Source of the DNA: Allacma fusca
Lineage: Eukaryota > Arthropoda > Collembola > Symphypleona > Sminthuridae
NCBI GenBank assembly: GCA_947179485.1
Contig: OX359245.1
Location: 50,889,067 to 50,953,066, forward strand
Direction: 5' to 3'
Length of the DNA: 64,000 bases
Part shown: in pieces, positions 1 through 10,911 of the stretch
How positions within the stretch are numbered: the first letter of the stretch is position 1
Layout: the number at the start of each line of letters is the position of its first letter
Translations under genes and position numbers: made by a program
The notes under the pieces: generated by a model
Seen by the model: only the letters and a program-made list of their open reading frames with translations
Told to the model about the DNA's origin: nothing
Database searches by the model: none

Positions 1-2186
1 CGTCCCATTTCCTCTCTGCTTCGGTTAGAGACCTTGAGGCATAGTGGATAGGATGCATGGTCTTATCGTCAGTGCTTTGATGTAATATGGTTCCTATACC
101 ATAAGCACTGGCATCCATGTATAAGTAAAGTTCGGCATCAGGATTATAAAATTGTAAAACAGGAGCTGATACTAATGCATGTTTCAATTGCCTGACCGCG
201 TTATCACATTCTTAAGTCCATGTAAATTTGACTGCTGCCTTCTTCAATTCGTTTGGTTTCATTCGGTTTTGCGATGTTTGCATAATCTGGAATAAATTGA
301 TGATACCATTCAGTCATTCCAAGAAATCTCCTTAGGGCTGCTATTGATGTGGATGGGTCCATATTCATAATTGGTTCTATTTTCGAATCTATGGGTCTTT
401 TTCCTTCGCCACTAATCATTAGTCCAAAACTTTGTGCTCTTCAGAGTACAAATTCAAATCTGATAAGAAGGTCTTCAAATGTTCCTGCATATATTAGGAC
501 ATCGTCTATATATACTAATACAACGGAATACCTCAGGGTTCCCAAGATATCATCCATCATATTGTGAAACTCTCCTGGGGAATTCCGGAATCCAAAAGGA
601 AGCCTTTTCATGCAAAATTTCCCATCAGGAGTGGTGAATGCCATTTTGAGTCTTGATTTTGCATCCAACATTCTCTGCAAAAAACCTTGAACTGCATCTA
701 AGGAGATGAGCCATCTTGCCCCATGCAAGCGGTCAAATTGATCTTGTGGTATTGGCAATGGATATGTATTCTTGACTACGTTTGGATTGAATCTTCTCAA
801 ATCCAAAACGTAACGCATGGTTCCATCTGCTTTCTTCACCAACAATACTGGATTGTTCCACGGTGAGTCACATGGTGAAACAATGCCTTGATCAATATGC
901 TGATTAACCAATTTCCTTAGTTCATCTTGTTCTGAAAACGAAAGTCTATATTGTGGCGTGTATACTGGTTTCGCATCACCAGTGTCAATTGTTACGTATT
1001 TATAATTTACGCATCCAAATTCTGTCTTATCCTTTGCAAAGCAATTACGGTACTTATTGATGACTTGTAATAATTGTTGTTGTTGATTTTGATTTAATGT
1101 AGGTCCAAACTTGCATTCATCAGGTGAAAGTGGTGAAAAATTCTTCGTTGTTCCCTTAGGAATCTTTTCATTTTCATTTTTGAGTTCTACTCCATTACAT
1201 TCATCGTAATTAGCAAATCTTCTTAAAGTCTGTAATGTTGTAGGTATTTTATAGGGATTCCACACCATTGTGTAAGTCTTGCCATCTTCCATTGGGCAGA
1301 CTGTATCCCCAAAAAATAAATCTCTTCTGTGTTTACGGATGGGAGAAATTATTACATTCCCTGTAAAGTTGTCTTGAGTCTTCAGGTCCACTCGAGTCCA
1401 AGAGCGGGGAAGCAGCTCATAGGGCCGAGTAGACCGGACAATACACATCCTCCGGATATTCGGCGACGAGGACAGGCTGCAATCGGTCGAAGAATCCTCA
1501 GACGCAGAGTACTGAGAAGGCAGGCACCGAGACCGGGTAGTAACGGTGCTCTCCGACTTTTCCTCCACTAATGCCACCGACTTGGGGTTGCATGTGATTG
1601 TCGCCAGATGTTTGTAAAGAAAATCCCCACCAAGTAGTAAGAGGGAATTGACATTGGGTATGACTGCGAATTTATGTGATGATAATATGCCATTGATGTA
1701 ATAATGAATGATAGCTGTCTTGTTGTAGTTTATTGTTGAATTTGTTGTGACTTGAGTAATAGACTTGTTGTTGTGGGACTGAAGCTTTATTCCTTCAGGG
1801 CTGTGACGCTGTATTGCGTAGGCACAAGCCGGAGAAATTGTTGATAATCCTCCTCCGTTGTCAATTAAGGCTTCAATGAAGTATTGACTTCTGCCAAAAA
1901 TCTGTAATTTATATGTAATGTCCGTAGGACTAAATTGATGCTTGAGTAAATACTCAAATTCATCTTGTAAATGTGTAGAGGATTCAGATAATTGTACTGA
2001 ATCCGGGGTGACTTGATACATCTGGTCTTCGCCCATATCTTGTTTCATCTTCTTAATTGTAGGTTGGAATTCTTCCTTAGGAGAATTTAATAAATCTTGT
2101 CGTAAATTATGTTTCTTATTTATAAGCTGGTTTCGTTGCTGTACATTATTTATATTGTTGCTATTAGTCAGTTTGTCCCGTATCAA
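1..2186 (-). pseudogene. Ty3/gypsy-like pol: protease, reverse transcriptase, start of RNase H (decayed, cut by window edge)
   Basis: A long minus-strand frame (441-2186, 581 codons) carries an aspartic protease region and a reverse transcriptase. RT runs from about residue 385 to a YIDD box at residues 559-562. The expected protease D-T/S-G triad reads D-N-G (residues 109-111), which should kill activity. Downstream (lower coordinates) the frame breaks near 441. A second frame (204-419) continues with the connection domain (RRFLGMTEWYHQF). A third, at 1-200, holds the start of an RNase H domain (MDASAYGIG). Integrase would lie beyond the left edge. Order and motifs are those of Ty3/gypsy LTR retrotransposons. 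The element is endogenous and defective. The gag part follows at 2.2-4.9 kb. Confidence 0.9.
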
Positions 2187-2199
2187 CTGACCTAATAGT

Positions 2200-2735
2200 T
2201 TAAATTGTCATTGTTATTGGATGAGTCTCCCTGCGGAGGTTACTGACGTTGCGCATTTCCTGCCACAAGTTGGAGAACTGAGGAAAGGATTTGACGATCG
2301 CTGTTTCCTCTGGAATTATTTTGCTGTTGAGACTGCTGTTGGTAATTGTTGTTACGTCCCGTAGCATTATGGTTGTAATTGTTGCCGTTATAATAACCCT
2401 GCTGATTATTATTGCCTTTGTTGTATCCTTGTTGAAAATGTCCGCGGCCACGGCCTCTTCCACGGAAATTATTGTTGTAATTATTCCCTCTGGAATAATT
2501 AGAGTTGTAAAAGGTGCGGTTGTTGTCTTGTTGTTGTTGCTGATTATTTTGTATTTTATAACAAGTAGTCGCATTATGCCCCTTTTGGAACAAAATTGAC
2601 ATACTTCTGTGAAATTACGGACTTCATCTTTCTTGTCATTACAGATAGCACACACATATTTTTTACACTTTAAGACAACATTTAAAGTCGTCACTGATGA
2701 CGTATGGGCCAAACCGCTAATTGTAAATTAGAGCG
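2200..2735 (-). pseudogene. gag nucleocapsid (zinc-knuckle) segment of the gypsy-like element, frameshifted
   Basis: The minus strand encodes a retroviral-type knuckle, C-x2-C followed by GH-x4-C. The first two cysteines and the GH..C half lie in different frames, so there is a one-base shift near 2583. After it comes an Asn/Gln/Gly/Arg-rich tail (2240-2560) typical of RNA-binding gag C-termini. It lies directly before the pol frame, as expected for gag-pol order. It is separated from the capsid part of gag (3.9-4.9 kb) by a mariner insertion. Confidence 0.75.
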
Positions 2736-2739
2736 GCAT

Positions 2740-3885
2740 TTATGGGCTTCACATTGAGCTTATGCGATCGTCCGTGTTTATTAAAATGGCAAAGAAATTT
2801 AGTCCGGAAGTTGAGGGGACAGTTTTGTGACATTCCACGGGGGATTTAGCTCCCGTGCAATAAGTAGGAAACTTAAAGTGCAGGGAATTAGTATTTTCCA
2901 TGTGACAGTGACCAATATAATAAATAAAAAAGGTTTGAGGCGCAAAGTTAAAGCTAGTGACCTTCCATCACCGAAAAAGAAATACCCGCCTATCCAAGCA
3001 AAACCACCCATTGTAAGCCAGATCCGATTATTGGTGTCCAAGGTGAACCTGCCTACCCAGAAAGATATTTCTCGACGATTAGAATTATCCCCGAGTGTGG
3101 TGAGAAAAATTATTTCTAAACTCAACAAGGAAATTCGTCACAAACATCGAGTTTATAAGTTGACCCAGCGCCACATGGCCAATCGGAAACCGAATAGCCG
3201 AATCCGGAATGAGCGTCATCTTGCCGGCAAAAGGTCCGAAATTTTAGTGCCATTGGAAGCGGCTTTATTCGAAGTCCGGAATACCAAGGGGAAACGAAGA
3301 ATTTTTTACGTTACCAAGACGGAAAAAATTCCGGAAGACTGGTACGTGGACTAGGACAAGTTCTTCAAGACAGTAATGGCGGTTGGGGGAATATGTGGTA
3401 GAGGAACGTTGCCCCTCATTAAAGTGCCACGAAAAGTACAAATAAATAAATAGTGCTATAATGGCCGTGGTTTGAGGCCACTAGTGAATCGCCACATTCC
3501 ATCAGTCTACAGTGGGGTCCTGGACAAGGTGTTCATACACCATGACACGGTATCCTCCAACACTGCCCGGAAAAGTCAGGCCCACGCTCAAGATGTGAGG
3601 AAATCTACCGGTGTGAAGATCATTACAAATAGCGAAATAACTTTTAAGTTGCCTGACGCCAGCCAAATGGTTTTTTTTTGGTTTTGGCTACCATAAAAAA
3701 CGCCTAGGGCGTCGCGCTCCTACAACCGAAAACGGGCTTTGGAAAGTCCTGTAGGAGACGTGGCGCAAAGTCGACCTGTCCATGTTCAACCGAGTGTACC
3801 GACCGTGGAAAGCTCTTTGCTGATTCATCGCACACAAGAGTGGGAATCACATTGAGCATGTGAAAAAAATTCATCTCAATTACAA
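2740..3885 (+). pseudogene. Tc1/mariner-like transposase relic inserted in the gypsy gag
   Basis: Plus-strand frame 2827-3354 has an N-terminal helix-turn-helix (SSRAISRKLKVQGIS) and ends at a stop inside the conserved block that starts WYVD. The next blocks continue in the same register up to a second stop near 3450. 3472-3696 then carries the DDE-type block (VFIHHD) and the PDASQM block, where the usual catalytic Asp after Met is Val. A C-terminal remnant reads on to about 3880 with further stops. The order fits a Tc1/mariner transposase with several stops and a lost catalytic residue, so it is dead. Its inverted termini and TA duplication could not be placed. The limits given are where gypsy-like coding stops and resumes. 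Confidence 0.8.
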
Positions 3886-3888
3886 GTT

Positions 3889-4921
3889 TTAAATTTTGTA
3901 AAATAAAAGTGTAAAAAATATGTGTGTGCTACCTACTGTATTCTTTGTCTCAGCTTTGGTTTCTTCCTGCTGCGGAAGTGTGGCTACTGTAAGAGTAGTG
4001 ACTGGAGTTGGTGTCGACTTTTTCTGAGTTAATTCTTGTTCTCCATCAACAATAATTTGTAACCGAGCCGAAAAAAACAGATAAATTTGCTCTGTCTGGT
4101 TCGAAAATAAATCTTTTAAATTCATATAGAATCTTGCGTAGCATTTGACTGATTTTCTTTCTTTCTGTGAATGTACCATCAACTTGAGTAAGTAGATCGC
4201 AAGCTTCAATGATGAACATAGTAATTGGCTTTTTAGGATCAAAAATGTATTTGTCCCATGCTTTCTGTTTTACCTCAGATCTTTTGTCATTTTTGAAATG
4301 CTTGATGAAATGGTCACAGAATTTGTTGAGAACGTCATGAGGACCTAACTCTGCTCTCCATGACTGCAGTGTACTATCAATGCTTTCGTACCAAGCTACG
4401 ACTAACTTAGATTTCGAATTTTTGAAAAAATGATGTAAGATGGTTACCAAAAATTCTGGATCAATGTCTAAATTCTGACTTTCCTCGAGTAAATTATTAT
4501 GCCAGATTGAAGCATCTATTTTGATGTCATAAGGTAATATACGTTCTTTCAATACCTTAAATAATTTCTGATTTCTCTGGATCCTTGTTAAAATGTCATC
4601 AGTAGATGAACCTCTGTCTTGATTTTGAGATTGAAGGAAAGTTCTGCCAGACCTGAATTTAGTTCCCCAATTGAAAGAAGAAGAATCTCCCATACGATGT
4701 ACAAAAGGAACCTTCTGTTTAGGTGGTTCGGTTGTCTTGGGAGCCTCAGGAACCTTTCCGGACTTCTTCTGCAAAACATCCTTCTCGGCCTGGATTCGGT
4801 CCATTTCGCCGTTTAGAGAAATTAATTCTAAATCATACTGTAGGATTTCTTCAACTTCATCTTTGTCATCAGGCATGTTGGTCGCTCCAAGATTCTCTAC
4901 TTCACCGTTGTTGGACATCAA
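3889..4921 (-). pseudogene. gypsy-like gag, capsid part
   Basis: Minus-strand ORF 4046-4921 (291 aa) starts with an acidic, coiled-coil-like N-terminus, followed by a helical capsid-like region (about residues 110-270: ILTRIQRN..., VVAWYES, WDKYIFDPKKP). The frame shifts near 4120 and continues as a Thr/Pro/Gln-rich linker to about 3900, where mariner sequence begins. Position upstream of knuckle and pol supports gag. The retro-element promoter/LTR should lie above 4921, but I could not define it. Confidence 0.75.
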
Positions 4922-5848
4922 AAGTCTTTATATATATTCAATAGTCTTAAATGAAACGAACTGTTCAGAGTTTCAAACTCAAATGGTGCACTGAAATTAT
5001 CACCAAAGTTATTTTCCTACACTGTTGAATGTAAAAATTTCCTCTCTCACTCATCAGGTGCACTTTCTATAGTTTAACACAGCACTGAGAGAAACAAAGA
5101 AAAGGTAGGCGTTGCCTATGGGCGTGTCTTAACACTGATTGGCTGTTCATATGTCCAGATGTTAAGCACTGAAAAATGTTTTTAACGTGGTTGATACGGC
5201 ACTGCGGCGTGTTCAAGATGGCTACCACGGAGTTGGATTATTATTTAATACACTATTTTTCTAAATTTTAGAGGTTTTCGGAGATCACTTCACAAAAACA
5301 CCCGGGAATCGACTTGCATCCTCCACCAGTGAAACATTATGATTTGTTGGTTATTGTTTATGGAACTAAAGATAGGATTATCCTTAGGATCTTTGATGAT
5401 GTAAAAGTATCTTTAATACGGATGGAGTCGTCTCACATTCCTCCTAATATAAGATGATTAAAACACTCGCAAGTAAGGGGTACTGTCTAAGGTGACACGG
5501 GTATTATGGAAGTGTAATATGGGTAAATGATTGTGTAATAAAATATGATTTAAACTGTTTGTAATATTCTGGTAAAATACTTAACGTGTGTATATTTATT
5601 AATTCGTATTCCTTGAGTCTCTCTTTTCCAACTAACTTCTATCTCTTTCCAAACCTCTCAAATTGTCTTGGCGTCCCTTCTTATTTTCTTCCAACTCATC
5701 ACATCTCATTCCTTAGAATATCTTATTTTACCTTTGCATTTAAGGTACATTTGTAAATCTAATCTTTGATATTATTCAAATATTGTTCCTTAGGAACATT
5801 TTAACCTTGAACCTTTATTCTATATTTCTAATATATTTCTATCCGTGA
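4922..5848. other. non-coding; probable leader/LTR zone of the gypsy-like element, unresolved
   Basis: No credible ORF. It should contain the 5' leader and LTR of the minus-strand gypsy relic, but no TG...CA ends, primer-binding site or second LTR copy could be identified. Confidence 0.35.
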
Positions 5849-6495
5849 CAGTATAAGAGCACTCCCAGGTCCTCCCAATGGGATTGTAGTGCTGTAAGTG
5901 TTCCCTATAAGAGCACTGTTTATAAGAGCATTTTCGATGTAAGAGCTGGCATTTTACTTCCTCACGTTAAAACAAATCCTTTGTAAGAGCATATGAGCAT
6001 GGAAACGATTATGAAACGTTTACACAAAAACACCAAGAGCGCCAATGTCTACAGTGTAGTGGAATTGGTGACGACGATGTATTATACACAACCTCTTATA
6101 TGTAGCAAAAGCAAAAGAGGCTAATTTGTAATAAAGATTCATATGAACATACATTAATCGATTATTTGGATGCAAATAGAAATATTGTTGGCAAAAATCT
6201 TGCAATGATTTCTCTACAGACCCAAATTACTACTTCATTCCAACCAAAAATGAATGGTATAATAGATTATTTATAAATAAAAATGGGTTTACCCTGAAAT
6301 CTTATGTAGTGTTTGGTGATGTATTATTTAGCGCACTTCTTAATGTATAAGTTAGCGCATTTATATTAGCGCAATTCTTAATAATGTATAGCCAGTATTT
6401 TAATGTATTTAGATACATGTTCCTTATAAGAGCATACCCTTATAAGAGCGCTTTTGGAGTGCTTTTAGGGGTGCTCTTATAGAGAGAGTGCACTG
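5849..6495. mobile_element. pogo/Tigger-like MITE with TATAAGAGCA words
   Basis: The left end reads CAGTATAAGAGCAC. The right end, read inward on the minus strand, is CAGTGCACTC followed by tcTCTATAAGAGCAC. The word TATAAGAGC recurs near both ends in the matching inverted orientation. The right end abuts TA. CAGT termini and TA suggest a pogo/Tigger-type (Tc1/mariner superfamily) non-autonomous element of about 650 bp. The left TA is not preserved, so the left limit is less certain. Confidence 0.6.
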
Positions 6496-6499
6496 TACT

Positions 6500-6703
6500 A
6501 TCTGTCGAATTGAAGCAAAAAATGTACAAGATAGGGATTATCGTATATTGACGAACCAATGTTATCTGAAACGCCTGTGCCAGAAGTGTTAATTGTTGCC
6601 ATTGCCCGCTTTGCCAAACGATAAAACATCCGTAAAGTCCCCCGAAATCCCGTAAACAAGAAAACACTAAGAAGGCTTTGCAAGCATTGAATAGATTCAC
6701 ATT
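6500..6703 (-). pseudogene. fragment of receptor exon 1 (paralogue of the 15.4-18.0 kb receptor)
   Basis: About 200 bp is near-identical to the inside of exon 1 of the intact receptor (17636-17840), in the same orientation. It includes the stretch encoding VFSCLRDF and VWQSGQWQQ. No other exon follows. The fragment directly abuts the end of the TATAAGAGC MITE. It is a dead partial duplicate. Confidence 0.85.
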
Positions 6704-6914
6704 TGATCGATTGTTTCAGTCAAGTTCTTGGTTATTGTGATGCTTAGCGGGATGCGATGAAGTGTACCCGCTTGAATCTACTGAAAACATTTATGATAAA
6801 TAAATCATTATTTTCATAATCGAAATTTTATTTTAATTGAGGCTGACAGTATATTTTAATTCCTCCATACATATTCCAACCCAACCAATGTATTTCCAAT
6901 GGCGCCATGAACCA

Positions 6915-7040
6915 TTTTGTATTCAGTTCAGTTCCGTTTACAGAGGAAACCAAACTGAACTGATAAGCTGCAAATTGAACTGAAAATTTCAGTTTCGATT
7001 TAATTCCCTTTGTGAACCAAACCAAACTGAACCGATCCGA
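6915..7040. repeat. AACTGAAC-word array, likely one end of a hAT-type element
   Basis: The words AACTGAAC/GTTCAG recur several times in both orientations. The array ends at 7040ff with a possible terminus TAGTGGTCGGATCGG (read on the minus strand), which fits YARNG. The partner end was not found. Confidence 0.35.
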
Positions 7041-7049
7041 CCACTAGAA

Positions 7050-7148
7050 TATACTTGGTATTAATTTTTTTGAAACTGGTGCTGACTGTAATCATTCCCG
7101 TAAAGGAAACCAGGTATATTTTCACTCCACCGAAAATATAGTTGGTAC
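7050..7148 (-). repeat. unit of the 87-bp repeat, split by a hAT insertion
   Basis: This is an inverted-orientation relative of the 9.18-9.50 kb tandem repeat (shared AATATACTTGGTATTAATTT and ACCAGGTATATTTTC). It is interrupted at 7148/8359 by the following element and resumes at 8359-8440. Confidence 0.6.
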
Positions 7149-8358
7149 CAGTGGTCGTCATGGGTACAAAAAGTTTGTTCCCGTTCCTGTTCCCACTCAA
7201 TGGGTACTCCCCTTAAGTGTTCCCGTACCCGGACCCGTTCCCGTTATGATGGGAACAGTATTTTAGGTACCCGTTCCCATGAACGTAATAAAAATGTGTA
7301 CCCGGACCCGTTCCTGTTCCCGTACCCAGAAATTAAAAAATTTTTGGACCCGTACCCGTTCCCACAGCTGGTGTTCCCGGTCCCGTTCCCGGGTCCAAGT
7401 CGTATTGTAATTAAATGTGGTAAAAATTATTATCAGGATTTCACGAACCATCAAACCCTTCGTTTGCAGATAAAAAACAGGCAATATGCAGGGCGGCTAA
7501 ACGCTCTCCCAAAGCGAGACGTATCAGTATAATTACTGATTGTTGAATTCTTCTGAGATTATGTACCGAGTAGACCGAATATCTACACTTTAAAATGACA
7601 TACTGGGAAATGATGCAAGAATGAATGAAACATTGATATTGCTCTGCCAATAATAAAATTGAATACTGATGCGGGTTTCAAAATGGAACTTAATATTTAA
7701 GATCAATTGCTGGCCCAAAGATAATTATTCTGCATATAAAATATATCTGAAAAATATATTCCAGCACGGGTTAGTTTCCCTTTGTTAGTTTTATTTTTTT
7801 TGAATATTAACTCGTGCAATCAATTTTTCAAGGGTAAAACGCGGAGCAAAAGTATAAATTAATAATAATTATTTTAATATTTCCTATATTAACTTGTAGA
7901 ACTATTCTAGAAAATACCGCAACTGTATTGAAACAAGAGTTCTAACATTATTATCTTTAAGACAAGGATATGCGCGTAGAAATTGCACAAAAAAAGAACG
8001 GAATGGAATATGCAAATTGAATTGTATACATAAATAAAGTACTATCAAGTCTTCCAAGATCAATTTTGAGTGTTTTTCAAGAAAATGGTAAAAGTACCCA
8101 CTTGATCCCGGGAACAACAGGTATGGGAACGGGATCATGTGTAGACCGTACCCGTTCCCGATGGGAACGGGAACAAATTAAAAATATCGGTTCCTGTTCC
8201 CACTACTGTTCCTGTTCCCAGTGGTCGGGTCCACCTGAACGTGTTCCTGTTCCTGTACCCAAACAGGTTGGGAACAAAATATTTGTTCCCGTACCCGTTC
8301 CTGTACTCGTTCCCGTTCCCATGTTCCCGGGTTTTACCCGTTTCCGTGACGACCACTG
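7149..8358. mobile_element. hAT-type non-autonomous element, GGGAAC-word family, TSD gttggtac
   Basis: The termini are inverted: CAGTGGTCGTCATGGG on the left and CAGTGGTCGTCACGG on the right read inward. An exact 8-bp duplication gttggtac (7141-7148 and 8359-8366) flanks them. Length 1210 bp. The zones next to both ends (7171-7420, 8100-8345) are dense arrays of GTTCCC/GTACCC words. The centre is AT-rich and has no transposase. ORFs through the arrays give Val-Pro or Gly-Thr stutters and are artefacts. Confidence 0.9.
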
Positions 8359-8366
8359 GTTGGTAC

Positions 8367-8933
8367 TACTTGAAGAAAAACTGGTGCTGACAATGAGGAA
8401 TCACGTAACTTCCACCAAGTATAAAACTGCTCGTAACAGTGAGGATTGACAAGAAAACATGGCTTCCGAGGGTAGCTATGTAGGCCAAAAAAAACCGCAA
8501 AGTACATTTCAACCAATAAGATCAATAGAAGTACCCAAGCAAAATGGCAGGGTCGTTTCAATATGTAACAATTAAATTTACACAAATACTAAACAAGGGA
8601 ATCAACATGACCGTAGATGACACAGCCGAAAACTTATTCTGCAGTGGCCGTCCCGAAGCCCAAAACACATTCTGGGGTAACCGTCCCCAAAAAAGTAATT
8701 CGGCGTACTTAACACGTAGTGCCAAGTTAATAGATAATTTGTCGTGTGAACCCACAACTTGTTAATTCTTGCAAAGAGCTACCACGTGTGCCCTCTGTTT
8801 CTTCCATAAATTCTTCCTATATAACCTATTTCTTCCACAGATTAAATTCCTCGTCGAGAACATACTCTATCATCTACCCCATTATTCCATTACATTAAGA
8901 TATCACCCTCCGAGGGTCTGTTTCGTGTTGGTG
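8367..8933. other. non-coding, no gene seen
   Basis: It holds the rest of a broken 87-bp repeat unit and otherwise unremarkable sequence. Short ORFs here lack any recognisable domain. Confidence 0.4.
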
Positions 8934-9070
8934 GTCGTTTCGGACAGTGAGGGTTAGGTTAGTTCAATTGGAAAGGAGCGCTGGCACTGCGATGGCCCCG
9001 AAGGGGCCATTGTGGTGACAATAGCGCGCCTTTCCACTTGAACTAACCTAACCTGAACGTCCGAAACGAC
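8934..9070. repeat. long imperfect palindrome (foldback) with TTAGG motifs
   Basis: The left arm (GTCGTTTCGGAC, then GGTTAGGTTAGTTCAA) pairs with the right arm (TTGAACTAACCTAACC, then GTCCGAAACGAC). The stem continues inward to a core, TGGCCCC-GAA-GGGGCCA. Total span is about 137 bp. It may be a foldback MITE or a structured RNA. TTAGG is the arthropod telomere unit, but only two units occur, so this is not a telomere array. Confidence 0.8.
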
Positions 9071-9179
9071 GGGTTAGGTTTCCAATTCCCCAAATTCTGA
9101 TTCACCCGAAAAGTATTTTGTCCAATTAATGCCATGTTTGTTTCACAAAAACACAAAATATACTTACTTTAAACCTGCC

Positions 9180-9500
9180 TGATTCCTTATTGTCCGCACC
9201 AGTTTCGCAAAAAATACTACCAGTTATGTTCTCGGTGGAGTCAGAATATACTTGGTGGTACTTACTTTATTTCTTATTGTTGATACCAGTTTACCTTTAA
9301 TTGATATCAAGTATGTTCTCGGTCGAGTGAAAATATACCTGGTTTCTTTTACGGGAATCCTCATAGTCAACACCAGTTTCAAAAAAATTAATACCAAGTA
9401 TATTCTCGGTGTAGTGAAAATATACCTGGTTTCTCTTACGTGAATGATCACAGCCAGTACCAATTCCAGAAAAATTAATACCAAGTATATTCCTGGTACT
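9180..9500. repeat. tandem repeat, unit 87 bp, about three to four copies
   Basis: The AATATA anchor recurs at 9245, 9332 and 9419 (87-bp spacing). Each unit shares ACCTGGTTTC, ACCAGTTTC and TACCAAGTATATTC-type blocks with point differences. Related single units lie at 7050-7148/8359-8440 in inverted orientation. Confidence 0.85.
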
Positions 9501-10151
9501 TCTTCCTTTCGCCCAAAACCCCGACCCAAACCAAAGGACCAATCTTTCTGACGTGCCCTTTAACATTGACATTTTGTGGTTCAGTAAATGACTGGTATAA
9601 TCGATTGATACCATGGTATATACCTAATACAAATTCCACAACTTGTTCCAGATATTTTCCTGGTACGTCCCAGTGGAAATTCCATATAATACACCAGAAA
9701 AAATCCCATGTTAAAATTCTATATACCAGATAGGAAAGAATAACCAATTCCTGTCACGAGTACATGAATTCATGGTCAATTAATGTACGCGGCCTGACCT
9801 ACACAAATACTGGATCAGAGCGCAGCACTAAAAGTCATTTTTAATTGTACGATTTGTTTTCAATCGGTGTAGATACATAAACGTACATTACGAAGACGCT
9901 ACGTGCGTCAATTTGTGGACGTTTCCCCACATACCCAACATTTTATTTGGAAACGCCTCCCTTGCTTAAACACCCATCGTAATCATTCTTGTTTTGTAAT
10001 TGTTCGGCACCCTGATCCGGAAAATCGATCAACTTAAACAATGTTGACTCATTTTTGTTGCAGTTTCAGAAAATTGTACGCAAATATTTTTGATTTAAGT
10101 GCTTACTGAGTTTGCACGATTTAGGGAGGAAAGGTGTTTTTCTAAAGTAGG
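9501..10151. other. non-coding repeat-derived sequence
   Basis: 9661-9760 resembles 40573-40660 (shared CGTCCC-GTGGAAATT and ACCAGATA blocks), so it is an interspersed repeat fragment. No gene seen. Confidence 0.45.
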
Positions 10152-10911
10152 TAGGGTATGTCGATTTGAAAATGCCCGGCATTTTGGGCAACTCGCCCAC
10201 CCAAAATGCCAGGGCATTTTGGGCATTTTCATTTCAGGGCGTGGGCGGCATAATAGGGCATATTGGGCTAGGGCATTTTGGGCATTTTCATCGAGGATAA
10301 ATTGGGCATTTTGGGCAGAATCGTGGAATACAACAGAACAATCTATGCAATACAATTTGACAATGGATTTGAAAATTAGATCTATTTGGTTCGAAATTAT
10401 TTTGAAAATTTTATTCTGCATGTCATTATTTTGACGAAGTTACTTCAACCGGTGATGAAATACGTTTGGATACCATAGGTCATATTGAACATTACAATTT
10501 GTGAAACACCTGTACAGTACACAATATACAGTCTATAAATTAAAATATACCAGGAACTATTTTTCCAAACTGCAGACGATGTAAAATGAACTTCATGTCA
10601 GTGAAATTAAATTGATTTGACTGTTTTTGCCATTAAAATATATGCAAAGAAGCGAATATATAACCAGACATTCACATTTGTAACTATCCCTTAGCTGCGC
10701 GTTCATGCATTTGAATGGATATTCTGAATATATGCTAGTAATCAAATTTTGGTGCCGTGAAAATGTCCAACTTGCCCTGCCCAAATGCCCAAAATCAGGG
10801 CATTTTCAAAAGCTGCCCACACGCCCAGTTTTTGGGCATGTGGGCAGGCATTTTGGGCATTTTCAGCTGGGCGGTCAAATACGGCAGGGCATTTTCAATC
10901 GACATACCCTA
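10152..10911. mobile_element. hAT-type MITE, GGGCATTTT-word family, TSD aaagtagg
   Basis: Inverted termini TAGGGTATGTCGATT continue into GAAAATGCCC. They are flanked by the exact 8-bp duplication aaagtagg (10144-10151, 10912-10919). Length 760 bp. Both ends are packed with GGGCATTTT/AAAATGCCC words. The centre is unique and AT-rich. No transposase. Confidence 0.92.

Noticed and set aside
2749..3860. TCACATTGAGC repeated at both sides of the mariner relic as its target duplication or terminus
   Set aside because: It is a direct repeat, whereas mariner ends are inverted and duplicate only TA, and the right copy lies within transposase-derived sequence.
8066..8449. ORFs through GGGAAC/GTACCC arrays (also 41069-41771, 42026-42223, 12318-13136, 52760-53104) giving Val-Pro, Tyr-Pro or Ile-Pro stutters
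   Set aside because: They are translations of transposon word arrays, open on several frames and both strands at once.
8950..9056. Telomere or interstitial telomeric array
   Set aside because: Only two TTAGG units per arm, explained by the foldback structure.
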